Positions 1 to 6,414 are shown, counted from the first letter of the stretch. The stretch: DNA of 9,440 nt from Candidatus Zipacnadia bacterium (GCA_029821455.1 JALGTI010000102.1:1-9440), one strand, 5' to 3'. The notes: generated by a model not told the origin, from the sequence alone. Program-made: numbers and translations.

Positions 1-183
1 CACCTGTTGGATCACGGTGCAGATTTGCGCAGTATCCAGGAGTTGCTTGGCCACAAGAACCTGGGCACCACTGAGATTTACACGCATGTGAGCACCCAGC
101 GTCTGAAGGACGCTTATAAAAGTGCACACCCGTTGGCGGCCGCTCCGAAGGATCCCAAACCGACCGAAGACGCGGCAGATTGA
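1..183 (+). CDS. Tyrosine recombinase XerC/XerD-type, C-terminal fragment (5' end outside window)
   Basis: Frame 1 is open from the window edge to TGA at 181-183 and gives the last 60 residues of a tyrosine site-specific recombinase. The visible part begins in the helix after the catalytic HxxR box (HLLDHGADLRSIQELLGH) and continues through the LGH motif (His18 of the fragment) to TTEIYTHV, where Tyr27 (codon 79-81) is the DNA-cleaving nucleophile. The His-to-Tyr spacing of nine residues matches XerD. The tail ends in a short Pro/Ala/Asp-rich stretch. Family members resolve chromosome dimers at dif or mobilise integrative elements; the visible part looks like the housekeeping Xer type, but the N-terminal domain is missing, so XerC, XerD and a phage-type integrase cannot be separated. 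It converges on the next gene with only 13 bp between stop codons. Confidence 0.87.
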   Translation, partial: HLLDHGADLRSIQELLGHKNLGTTEIYTHVSTQRLKDAYKSAHPLAAAPKDPKPTEDAAD

Positions 184-196
184 GGCAGGCCACTTC

Positions 197-2422
197 CTAC
201 TCTACTCTGCCCTTGATCCCCCAGTGATCCATCCCGACTATCTCTTTGTCCGTGTTCTGTATCCAGAACTTGAGCAGGAACTGGTTGGCACCAGTAATAT
301 GCTCAGTAAGGTCGTATTCAGCCATGCCACCGTGCATGTGGACATCCTCATAGGCGGCAGTCCACGACTGCCCTTGGTCCAGGGAGACCTCAACCCTGTT
401 GTGGCCGCCCTCTGGCAGAAACAGGTACATGTTTACCAGGCGCGCATCCTTGAAGCTGAGACCCTCGCCCGCGCGTATGTCATAGATAACTTCACCCGTT
501 TGGTTCGGCTCCAGATACAGGCCATAGGTGCCGATGACGAACCCCGAACGGCTCTTGGCCTGATAGCTTTTGCCGCCATCATTTAGGCCGTCTTTGTAGG
601 AGAACTCACCAGGCTCGGCAAAGTAGGTGCCGGGATCATTGAGGTCTTCCAACTCCGACTGAACAATGAAGCGGTGTACCCCCCCGACAGTCAGAGTACC
701 ATCGAGACTGTTGATGAAGTCAAGGTAGGCCTGGCCTGCCTCGGCAACGTGCTGGCGATCCGCGGCGCTGCCACTACGGCGGAACTTGCCCAAAGCTGAC
801 CAGAAGTTCAGCCACCGGTTAGTGAGCCTTAGGGAGTTCTTATCCCGCTCGATGCGAGACACGATGGTTGGATTGTCGGCTACCTTCTGCTTGGCTTCGG
901 CGATCATATTCAGCGCCGTTTCAATCATCGCCATCGGATACAGGCGCGGTACATCCATCATCTCCCCAGTGCCGCCGACCGATAGCATATGCTCCTCGAA
1001 CATCTCATAGATCGAGCGCATCTCGTCAGCCGCCGCTCCGAAATACGCCAGATAGAACTCATCAAGCAGGTCAGCTACTTTCAGGTTCTCGTCCCACGCT
1101 ATCCTGAACGAGAGCCACATGTGAATGTCAGTGCCCAGGTCCCGGCCCAGATACTCGTCCATAATTCCAGTATAGCCCAGGCTCCGGTAGTAATCCTGGT
1201 CACCCTGGAGCTTAGTGAACAACGGCCAGGGGCCGGGGTACCAGCCGATATAGTCATAGCTCCAAGCGCGAGGCAGCATCGTCATCCAGCGTTCGACCCG
1301 CCGGCGGTATCTGTTACACGAGTTGCTGTCATCGGTCTTGGGTCTGATCTGCTCCATGCAGGAGGAACAGATGATGGGCGCCAGGTTGCGATGGCCTTCG
1401 ATGAACTCCTCAGGCGGCTCGATGGTGCCGTCATAAGGCAGGATCGTGATGCGCTTATCAGGATGTACCTCGGCCAGCTTCTCAGCTACGCGGTTGGACA
1501 GGATCAGCATTCGTGCGCCATTGTTGGAAGCCATCGCTTGACACTTTTCACACTCACACCAGCCTGCACCATCGTTCTGAGTGAACGAATAGTGGTCAAG
1601 TCCGGGGTTGTTGGTGAAGAGGTTGATGAAGAACCGGGCGGCTATCTCGACAGCCCTGGGATTGGACATGCAGATCTGGCCCCCGCCCGGATTGCGCTTG
1701 CCGTTATAGAACGGCGCTAGGTCGGGCTCCTGCTCCTGGAGGCTCTTGGGGAAGATATCGTGCCAGATATGCCCACCGTAGCCGCGCATTCCGCCAGCGC
1801 GATTGCGGGTGCGCCACTTGCTCATCTGCGTCCGTTCTTGATCGTTGAGTCTGTTGCCGACATTGCCGTTGTACCACGGCGAACGCAGCTCAAGGCTGGG
1901 CTTCTGCAGCTCATAGCCGCCCGGGATTTCGATATTGACTGTGTCGCGCTTGGGAATGTACTCCCCAATCTCTCCTGGCGTGAACCAGTGGCAGCCCAGG
2001 TGATCCTCCAGCAGGCCATAAACTGCGTTGGCGACGCCTTCCGGCCGTGGGCTTGCTAGCATCATCCGCCGGTCATTAGCCCTTATGATAAAGCCATCGG
2101 GATAGTACCTTTCGAGCTGACACAACGGCTCAGGCAAACCGGTATCCTCGGGAATCAGGCGCAAGTAGATTGGCACGCCCTTGGCCTCTCCCACGCTGCT
2201 AACAATTGGCACTTCAGCCCCGCTCATCTTCCGCAGATGATACTGCAGGTCGTCAGCGGCGGCTTGTATCGTCGCATCCTGCTCAGTAGGCACAATGATG
2301 GTACAGTTAGCCTGGCCGTCTTCAATCAAGGTCACAGCCGACGCTGGCGCTGCAACCAGCGCCACGACCGCCGATAACACCACGACAACTAGCAGTCTCA
2401 GAATGAGTGTGGAGCCTTTCAT
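197..2422 (-). CDS. Secreted DUF4838-family protein (putative carbohydrate-active enzyme)
   Basis: A 741-residue protein with a clear Sec signal peptide: Met-Lys, hydrophobic core at about residues 5-25, and an Ala-Ser-Ala cleavage site near residue 29. Residues about 38-165 resemble the N-terminal alpha/beta domain of GH67/GH20-like enzymes (paired helices around AAADDLQYHLRKMSGAEVP). Residues about 215-480 match the DUF4838 core, with NDG at 283-285 followed by a CxCxxC cluster (Cys289, Cys291, Cys294), perhaps metal-binding or structural. After a helical segment, residues about 600-741 look like a beta-sandwich carrying one Asp-box-like SLDQGQSW (680-687). I chose the ATG at 2422. An in-frame TTG at 2467 adds 15 residues before the signal peptide and lies only about 8 nt from the predicted transcription start. 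Substrate and catalysis are not established for this family; a glycan role is inferred from the fold and neighbours. Confidence 0.85.
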   Translation of the reverse strand: MKGSTLILRLLVVVVLSAVVALVAAPASAVTLIEDGQANCTIIVPTEQDATIQAAADDLQYHLRKMSGAEVPIVSSVGEAKGVPIYLRLIPEDTGLPEPLCQLERYYPDGFIIRANDRRMMLASPRPEGVANAVYGLLEDHLGCHWFTPGEIGEYIPKRDTVNIEIPGGYELQKPSLELRSPWYNGNVGNRLNDQERTQMSKWRTRNRAGGMRGYGGHIWHDIFPKSLQEQEPDLAPFYNGKRNPGGGQICMSNPRAVEIAARFFINLFTNNPGLDHYSFTQNDGAGWCECEKCQAMASNNGARMLILSNRVAEKLAEVHPDKRITILPYDGTIEPPEEFIEGHRNLAPIICSSCMEQIRPKTDDSNSCNRYRRRVERWMTMLPRAWSYDYIGWYPGPWPLFTKLQGDQDYYRSLGYTGIMDEYLGRDLGTDIHMWLSFRIAWDENLKVADLLDEFYLAYFGAAADEMRSIYEMFEEHMLSVGGTGEMMDVPRLYPMAMIETALNMIAEAKQKVADNPTIVSRIERDKNSLRLTNRWLNFWSALGKFRRSGSAADRQHVAEAGQAYLDFINSLDGTLTVGGVHRFIVQSELEDLNDPGTYFAEPGEFSYKDGLNDGGKSYQAKSRSGFVIGTYGLYLEPNQTGEVIYDIRAGEGLSFKDARLVNMYLFLPEGGHNRVEVSLDQGQSWTAAYEDVHMHGGMAEYDLTEHITGANQFLLKFWIQNTDKEIVGMDHWGIKGRVE

Positions 2423-2481
2423 CTGGCCGTAACACCCTTTCGTGATGCCTTCAGTTCGCTCGCACAATCCTGCGTTCGTGC

Positions 2482-2490
2482 ATTATACCA
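2482..2490 (-). promoter_or_regulatory. Extended -10 promoter for the DUF4838 gene
   Basis: Read on the - strand this is TGGTATAAT: a perfect -10 hexamer with the extended TGn element. No good -35 lies 16-18 bp upstream, which is typical of extended -10 promoters. Transcription would start near 2475, leaving a leader of about 50 nt before the ATG at 2422. This supports that start over the upstream TTG. Confidence 0.6.
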
Positions 2491-2529
2491 CAGACTCGTA
2501 TCCGCCGCGACCACGCAGCAGCGAAGTTG

Positions 2530-2545
2530 ACCGGCGTCGGCCGGT
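2530..2545. promoter_or_regulatory. Short inverted repeat between divergent promoters (possible operator)
   Basis: accgg and ccggt form 5-bp arms around a 6-bp centre, 21 bp upstream of the purH -35 and on the upstream side of the divergent promoter. Its position would suit a regulator acting on either gene. In GC-rich DNA so short a palindrome can arise by chance, and no known operator matches. Confidence 0.2.
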
Positions 2546-2566
2546 TCTGCGTTCCCCGATGCTGTT

Positions 2567-2595
2567 TTGACACCTCGCGCAGGCCGCGCTATAAT
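2567..2595 (+). promoter_or_regulatory. Consensus sigma-70 promoter of purH
   Basis: TTGACA at 2567-2572 and TATAAT at 2590-2595 are both exact consensus hexamers separated by the optimal 17 bp. Transcription would start near 2602, giving a leader of about 34 nt that contains the purH ribosome binding site. This predicts strong vegetative expression. No guanine/PurR-like riboswitch fits in so short a leader. Confidence 0.85.
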
Positions 2596-2622
2596 CGCCC
2601 TATCCTCAGTTGCACCCATTTC

Positions 2623-2628
2623 AGGAGG
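2623..2628 (+). promoter_or_regulatory. Shine-Dalgarno site of purH
   Basis: AGGAGG sits 7 nt before GTG 2636-2638. It fixes the start at that GTG, rather than at the upstream in-frame ATG that lies inside the promoter. Confidence 0.9.
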
Positions 2629-2635
2629 TCTGACA

Positions 2636-4276
2636 GTGAAGAAGGTTCAGCGTGCGCTAATCAGTGTGTCCGACAAGACTGGTATCGTCGAGTTCGCCCG
2701 GGCTTTGGTTGAGATGGGCGTTGAGATACTCTCCACCGGAGGCACCCGCCGCAAGCTCGAGGAAGCCGGCGTGCCGGTCCGCGCTGTGGAGAGCTACACC
2801 GGCTTCCCGGAGATTATGGACCATCGTGTCGTCACTCTACATCCCAGGGTCCACGGTGGCCTGCTCGCGGTGCGAGATAACGACGAGCACATGGCCGAGG
2901 CCCAGGAACTGGGCATCGAGATGATTGACATGGTGGTGGTCAACCTCTATCCGTTCCAGCAGACGGTCGCAGACCCGGAGGTGACCATCGAGGAGGCCAT
3001 CGAGAACATTGACATCGGCGGGCCGACAATGGTGCGTAGCGCGGCCAAGAATCACAAGTATGTGGCGATAGTGTGCAAGGTTGACTTCTACGATGACATC
3101 ATCGCTGAGATGCAGGCCAACGACGGCTGCCTGAGCCTGGCGACCAGGCAGAAGCTGGCATTGGAGGCCTTTGCCCACACCGGCCAGTACGATGCAGCCA
3201 TCGTAGATTACCTTTCACGGCAGTATGGTAACCCCGACAGCGACTTCCCTGTCTACTTCGCGCCGTGGTACGAAAAGCTGGGCACGGACCTGCGCTATGG
3301 TGAGAATCCGCATCAGCGGGCTGCTCTATACGCTCGAATTGGCGGTGTCGAGCCGGGTTTGGCCCGGGCTGAAAAGCTGCACGGCGAGCGCGAACTGAGC
3401 TTCAACAACTACCTGGACGTTGCGGCAGCCCTCGAGGCGGCCCGCGACTTCGACGACCCTACTGCCATTGTCATCAAGCACCTCAACCCCTGCGGTGCAG
3501 CTTCGGCCCCCACGCTCCGCCAGGCCCTGGAGGATGCCTGGAGCGGCGACCCCATCTCGTCCTTTGGCGGCATCTTTGGCTTCAACCGCATTGTGGATGC
3601 TGAGACTGCTGAGATCATCGGCAACAAGGAGTTTCTGCGCGAGGTTATCGAACCCCGCTACCGCGCCGAGAGTGGCGATGAGGAGAGCACCATCATCTCG
3701 GCATTCCCCGAGTGCGTCGTTGCGCCCGGCTATGAACCCGCTGCACTGGAGTTGCTCAAGCAGCACAAGAACCTGCGGGTGCTGCGGCTCCACGAATTCT
3801 GGCACCCAGACCGCGAGGTTGACCTCGATATGAAGAGGATTGCCGGTGGCCTTGTGGTGCAGACACCGGATGTGGAGAGTGTCCTGCCCGATGAGCTGAA
3901 GGTGGTCACCGAGAAGCAGCCCACGCCAGAGCAGATTGAGTCATTGCTATTCGCCGACAGGATCGCCAAGCACGTCAAGTCTAACGCGATAGTGCTGGTG
4001 CAGGGGACGCGGCTGGTTGGCTGCGGCGCCGGCCAGATGAGCCGCATAGACTCGTGCCTGATTGCAGCGCGCAAAGCCGGCAAGCGTGCAGAGGGATCGG
4101 TGCTGGCTTCGGACGCGATGTTCCCCGCCCCGGATGGCCTGGAGGCAGCTGCCGCGACCGGTGCGGTGGCTATCATCCAGCCCGGCGGCTCGCGGGCGGA
4201 TGATGAGGTCATCGCCGCCGCTAACAAGGCCGGCGTGGTGATGGTCTTTTCGGGTATGCGCCACTTCCTGCACTGA
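2636..4276 (+). CDS. purH: Bifunctional AICAR formyltransferase / IMP cyclohydrolase
   Basis: PurH performs the last two steps of purine synthesis: transfer of formyl from 10-formyl-THF to AICAR, then ring closure to IMP in the cytosol. The 546-residue protein (GTG start) has an N-terminal MGS-like cyclohydrolase domain (about 1-200) with SDKTG, STGGT, NLYPF (Tyr105), NIDIGG (Asp126) and SAAKNH (Lys138). The AICARFT domain (about 200-546) has RYGENPHQ (220-227), the catalytic Lys281-His282 pair in IKHLNPCGAA, GAGQMSRIDS, a SDAMFP stretch and the C-terminal MRHFLH. It is slightly longer than E. coli PurH (529), with extra sequence around 340-400. One residue is odd: the conserved GRVKTLHP reads HRVVTLHP, putting Val66 where the cyclohydrolase Lys (Lys66 in human ATIC) is expected. 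Its last 66 bp recur at 4992-5057 beyond the toxin-antitoxin pair. Confidence 0.97.
   Translation: MKKVQRALISVSDKTGIVEFARALVEMGVEILSTGGTRRKLEEAGVPVRAVESYTGFPEIMDHRVVTLHPRVHGGLLAVRDNDEHMAEAQELGIEMIDMVVVNLYPFQQTVADPEVTIEEAIENIDIGGPTMVRSAAKNHKYVAIVCKVDFYDDIIAEMQANDGCLSLATRQKLALEAFAHTGQYDAAIVDYLSRQYGNPDSDFPVYFAPWYEKLGTDLRYGENPHQRAALYARIGGVEPGLARAEKLHGERELSFNNYLDVAAALEAARDFDDPTAIVIKHLNPCGAASAPTLRQALEDAWSGDPISSFGGIFGFNRIVDAETAEIIGNKEFLREVIEPRYRAESGDEESTIISAFPECVVAPGYEPAALELLKQHKNLRVLRLHEFWHPDREVDLDMKRIAGGLVVQTPDVESVLPDELKVVTEKQPTPEQIESLLFADRIAKHVKSNAIVLVQGTRLVGCGAGQMSRIDSCLIAARKAGKRAEGSVLASDAMFPAPDGLEAAAATGAVAIIQPGGSRADDEVIAAANKAGVVMVFSGMRHFLH
4211..4276 (+). repeat. Direct repeat, proximal copy (live 3' end of purH)
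   Basis: These 66 bp form the last 22 codons of purH including the stop, and recur at 4992-5057, offset by 781 bp. The match is 62 of 66. The differences (4213, 4228, 4267, 4275) are all synonymous: Ile, Lys, Phe and stop TGA versus TAA. Similarity ends sharply at the stop codon and just before the first repeated codon. Confidence 0.95.
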
Positions 4277-4289
4277 AACTGAAAGTGGC
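4260..4289 (+). terminator. Weak hairpin across the purH stop codon
   Basis: gccactt (4260-4266) pairs with aagtggc (4283-4289) around a 16-nt loop containing the TGA stop. No T-run follows, so it is not a classic intrinsic terminator. It could slow or attenuate transcription into the toxin-antitoxin pair. The second purH end at 5039-5067 can form a similar hairpin (gcgccac/gtggcgc). Confidence 0.25.
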
Positions 4290-4318
4290 CTACATAGCCC
4301 TCCGAAAGAGGCTGAAAG

Positions 4319-4609
4319 ATGGACATTGCTGAACAACTCAAACTCAAGCGCGCGGAAATCCTGCGCCTGGCAGAGAAACACGGGGCGAAGAATATCCGCA
4401 TTTTCGGCTCTGTGGCGCGAGGCGAGGCCGAGCGTGAAAGCGACTTGGACATACTCGTGGAGATGGGCGAGGACCATACGCCATTCTTCCCTGGCGGGCT
4501 GCTGGCAGACCTCGAGGAGCTGCTGGGCTGCAAGGTGGAGGCTGTGACTGAAAATGCGCTGCACTGGTACATCCGCGAGCGGGTATTGAAGGAGGCTATC
4601 CCTCTGTGA
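4319..4609 (+). CDS. mntA: MntA-type nucleotidyltransferase antitoxin
   Basis: A 96-residue minimal nucleotidyltransferase (MNT, DNA polymerase beta superfamily). The signature GSVARGEAERESDLD is present: Gly30-Ser31, ten residues, then Asp42-x-Asp44, the metal-binding carboxylates. In the characterised Shewanella MntA-HepT pair, MntA neutralises the toxin by adding AMP units to a Tyr in its active site, and that chemistry is inferred here. AGAGG (4307-4311) lies 7 nt before the ATG. The stop overlaps the hepT start by 4 nt (GTGA at 4606-4609), so the two are translationally coupled with the antitoxin first. The pair begins 42 bp after the purH stop with no strong promoter of its own visible, so it may be read from the purH transcript. 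Confidence 0.9.
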   Translation: MDIAEQLKLKRAEILRLAEKHGAKNIRIFGSVARGEAERESDLDILVEMGEDHTPFFPGGLLADLEELLGCKVEAVTENALHWYIRERVLKEAIPL

Positions 4610-4938
4610 GAGATGACAGGTTGTACCTCCTGCATATTGATGAAAGCATAGCCCGCATCGAGGCTTACACCATAGACGGCAAGGCCGCCTTTTTGGCTGA
4701 TACGAAGACGCAGGATGCTGTGCTGCGCAATTTGCAGATCCTCGCGGAGTCAACGCAGCAGTTGACCGAGATGTTGAAGGCGCAGCATGCGAATATAGAA
4801 TGGCGCGCTATATCAGCTTTTCGAAATGTTCTCGTGCACGGTTATCTGGGTGTTGACCTTGAACAAGTCTGGGAGATCGTAGAAAGGGACCTGCCATACC
4901 TGAAGGCGAAGATTAAAGAGATGCTCGAGGCGTTATGA
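4606..4938 (+). CDS. hepT: HepT-like HEPN toxin (DUF86)
   Basis: A 110-residue, largely alpha-helical HEPN-domain protein. It carries the family's R-x4-6-H-x-Y active-site motif as RNVLVHGY: Arg73, His78 and Tyr80. HepT toxins are RNases acting on cellular RNA, and Tyr80 corresponds to the residue that MntA modifies with AMP. GTG is the start: GGAGG at 4591-4595 inside mntA is 10 nt upstream, and the 4-nt overlap implies coupling. Length, motif and gene order all match intact systems, so the toxin appears functional. Chromosomal pairs of this kind are linked to element maintenance or phage defence; which applies here is not shown. The gene ends 53 bp before the displaced purH tail. Confidence 0.92.
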   Translation: MRDDRLYLLHIDESIARIEAYTIDGKAAFLADTKTQDAVLRNLQILAESTQQLTEMLKAQHANIEWRAISAFRNVLVHGYLGVDLEQVWEIVERDLPYLKAKIKEMLEAL

Positions 4939-4939
4939 T

Positions 4940-4981
4940 CCGGCCACGCACCTTCGTCTGGGGGGCGCTTGGCGTGGCCGG
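4940..4981. repeat. Perfect 10-bp inverted repeat after hepT
   Basis: ccggccacgc (4940-4949) and gcgtggccgg (4972-4981) are exact reverse complements around a 22-bp centre. The repeat starts one base after the hepT stop and ends 10 bp before the displaced purH tail. It may be a factor-dependent or bidirectional terminator (no T-run), or a boundary or recombination structure of the insertion. Confidence 0.6.
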
Positions 4982-4991
4982 CCAACACCGG

Positions 4992-5057
4992 ATTGCCGCC
5001 GCTAACAAAGCCGGCGTGGTGATGGTCTTTTCGGGTATGCGCCACTTTCTGCACTAA
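4992..5057 (+). pseudogene. Displaced 3' fragment of purH (distal direct repeat)
   Basis: This 66-bp copy of the end of purH encodes IAAANKAGVVMVFSGMRHF-LH and a TAA stop, with the same residues as the live gene end. It has no start or upstream domain and cannot be a gene. The four differences from 4211-4276 are GC in the live copy and AT here, and all are silent. Silent-only divergence suggests both ends spent time under selection in working purH genes, so one was probably imported with the insertion. Confidence 0.9.
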
Positions 5058-5060
5058 CCC

Positions 5061-5083
5061 GTGGCGCAGGCGTCTCGCCTGCG
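5061..5083. repeat. Small palindromic repeat upstream of the BNR gene
   Basis: The core cgcaggcgtctcgcctgcg (5065-5083) has 8-bp arms and a 3-nt centre. The same 19 bases occur at 7881-7899, and related palindromes fill the gap before the MFS gene. It lies 3 bp after the displaced purH stop and could instead pair with the purH tail (5039-5045 with 5061-5067). Confidence 0.85.
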
Positions 5084-5119
5084 AAGATCGCTATGCATCA
5101 CAAGAAAGGGCTGGTAAAT

Positions 5120-6220
5120 ATGCCGCTGGAGATTCCACGCTTCACCATATCGCGGGAGGACGACGTCTACCAGGCGTTTCCGGACGTGGTGCTGACGAGA
5201 TCCGGCCGGCTGCTGGCTACCTGGCGCGCTTCGCTGGGCCATGTGCCGCGCAACTTCACAGACATCTATCTGATGCACAGCGATGATGACGGTGCCACGT
5301 GGGAGGACCGCCGCATCCTGCACAGCGGCCCCCACATGCCATGGGAGCATGGTGAAGAAGCGCCGGAAGGCTGGTGGTCGTACAACTGTCCGCGATTGAC
5401 GGCCTTGCCCGACGGCAGGATAGTGGCGATCTGCGACCGGCTGCCTCGCCAGGGTGAAGCCGGAGGCGGCGATGCGCAGGCCACCAACTGGCTGTGGCTT
5501 AGCGAAGACAATGGCGATACCTGGTCCCAACCATACGAGACGGAGGTGCTGGGGATCGTCCCGGACAGGATTGTGGTGCTGTCCGACGGCATGTGGATCT
5601 GCGGGACCACTTGGACTGTCGAAGAGCCGGTCACGCATCCCGTTCAGTTCCTGTGGCGCTCGACCGATGAGGGGCAAAGCTGGCAAGGGCCGATAACTGT
5701 AGCGGATGTGCCGGGTCTGCAGTTGTGTGAAGGCAGCTTCCTGGAATTAGAAGACGGGACGTTGGTTTGTATGCTGCGGGAGAACTCTGGCGAGGGCCTC
5801 CCGGGCTTCAAGACATTCTCACCTGATGGCGGATTGACCTGGGAAGAGCCACGTGAGACGTTGCTGTTCGGGTGCCACCGGCCTGTGATGGGGCTCCTGG
5901 AATCAGGGAACATCTTGACAACCTACAGATGCTCTCCCGGCTCTGGCCCACTGGGCCGTGGTATGAAGCCCTACTTCCAGGCCTGCCTGCAGTCTGTCGA
6001 AAGCTTGCTGGCCCCGGAGCCGGCTGAGCAATCCGGACGCATCCTGACACTGGATCACGATCGCAATCCCCAACCTGACACCGGCTATTCTGGCTGGCTG
6101 CAGTTGCCCGATGGCCGCATCTTGGTGGTCTACTACATCAAGGACGACGCGCCGATGGCGCAGATCCGAGGCTGCTGGCTGACCGAAGAGGACTTTGTGC
6201 TCAGCGAACTGACTGAATAA
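5120..6220 (+). CDS. BNR/Asp-box sialidase-like beta-propeller protein
   Basis: A 366-residue protein with four Asp-boxes of the S/T-x-D-x-G-x-T/S-W type at residues 54-61, 128-135, 181-188 and 234-241, spaced as in a six-bladed sialidase propeller. Possible active-site equivalents are Glu204 and Arg220 around a LELEDGTLVCMLR strand, Arg270, and Tyr323 in GYSGWLQLPDGR. There is no clear FRIP motif, so sialidase specificity is not shown. No signal peptide or membrane segment is seen, implying a cytosolic location. I chose ATG 5120, which has AAAGGG about 9 nt upstream; ATG 5093 would add nine residues starting almost inside the palindromic repeat. The protein may be a glycosidase or a non-catalytic family member. 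Before the insertion it was probably the gene directly downstream of purH. Confidence 0.82.
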   Translation: MPLEIPRFTISREDDVYQAFPDVVLTRSGRLLATWRASLGHVPRNFTDIYLMHSDDDGATWEDRRILHSGPHMPWEHGEEAPEGWWSYNCPRLTALPDGRIVAICDRLPRQGEAGGGDAQATNWLWLSEDNGDTWSQPYETEVLGIVPDRIVVLSDGMWICGTTWTVEEPVTHPVQFLWRSTDEGQSWQGPITVADVPGLQLCEGSFLELEDGTLVCMLRENSGEGLPGFKTFSPDGGLTWEEPRETLLFGCHRPVMGLLESGNILTTYRCSPGSGPLGRGMKPYFQACLQSVESLLAPEPAEQSGRILTLDHDRNPQPDTGYSGWLQLPDGRILVVYYIKDDAPMAQIRGCWLTEEDFVLSELTE

Positions 6221-6270
6221 TGCCTAATGGAGCGTGACTTGGCAATGGGTTTGACGTTGAATTCCGGTGG

Positions 6271-6334
6271 GGCAAGGGGCGGTTGTGGACGACGCCCCGT
6301 GCCGTAGACCCTCCCGGGGCTGCGGATGTGCAGC
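6271..6334 (+). other. Structured leader region upstream of glyA
   Basis: The 194-bp gap (6221-6414) before glyA holds no gene. Two hairpins can form: ggca-a-ggggcg (6271-6281) with cgcccc-g-tgcc (6293-6303), and gctgc/gcagc (6319-6323 with 6330-6334). No T-run follows and no glycine, THF or SAM riboswitch consensus was recognised. The first hairpin could end BNR transcription or belong to a glyA leader. Confidence 0.3.
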
Positions 6335-6401
6335 TTCAGGACAAGCGGCCCGCTGCAGGTGTGATTTGGTCATTCTGTTCGCAGCCCATTCGATAGACAG
6401 T

Positions 6402-6409
6402 AAGGAGAG
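6402..6409 (+). promoter_or_regulatory. Shine-Dalgarno site of glyA
   Basis: AAGGAGAG precedes ATG 6415 with 7 nt between AAGGAG and the ATG, and fixes the start. No convincing promoter hexamers were found in the preceding 170 bp. Confidence 0.8.
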
Positions 6410-6414
6410 ACCAG

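Larger units (their letters stand above)
4277..5057 (+). mobile_element. Putative 781-bp insertion carrying mntA-hepT at the 3' end of purH
   Basis: The segment between the purH stop and the end of the second purH 3' copy holds only the toxin-antitoxin pair, a 10-bp inverted repeat and the duplicated purH tail. Insertions that leave the target's reading frame intact and a copy of its end at the far boundary are typical of site-specific integration into gene 3' ends. No integrase or transposase lies within, so it would be non-autonomous, or a remnant, or the product of homologous recombination with imported DNA. Beyond the distal copy lies a palindromic repeat and then the BNR gene, which would be the original purH downstream sequence. 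Confidence 0.55.

Noticed and set aside
1..183. Xer fragment as the integrase of the purH insertion
   Set aside because: It is 4 kb away across two unrelated genes and looks like a housekeeping Xer C-terminus; no sequence link to the duplicated purH ends was seen.
2422..2467. TTG at 2467 as start of the DUF4838 gene
   Set aside because: It would put 15 polar residues before the signal peptide and leave about 8 nt of leader without a ribosome site.
2567..2635. Upstream in-frame ATG of purH (2567)
   Set aside because: It lies in the -35 hexamer itself; GTG 2636 has a perfect AGGAGG at the right distance and gives the normal PurH N-terminus.
3730..4753. Long open frames on the - strand across purH and mntA
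   Set aside because: They are antisense to well-supported genes, run through unrelated coding regions, and show low-complexity Ser/Arg/Pro composition with no recognisable domain.
4932..4986. Integron attC-like site after hepT
   Set aside because: The inverted repeat has GTT on the left and AAC on the right, the reverse of the AAC...GTT layout of attC, and full RYYYAAC and GTTRRRY cores are absent.
5093..5119. ATG 5093 as start of the BNR gene
   Set aside because: It has no good ribosome site apart from sequence at the edge of the palindromic repeat; not fully excluded.
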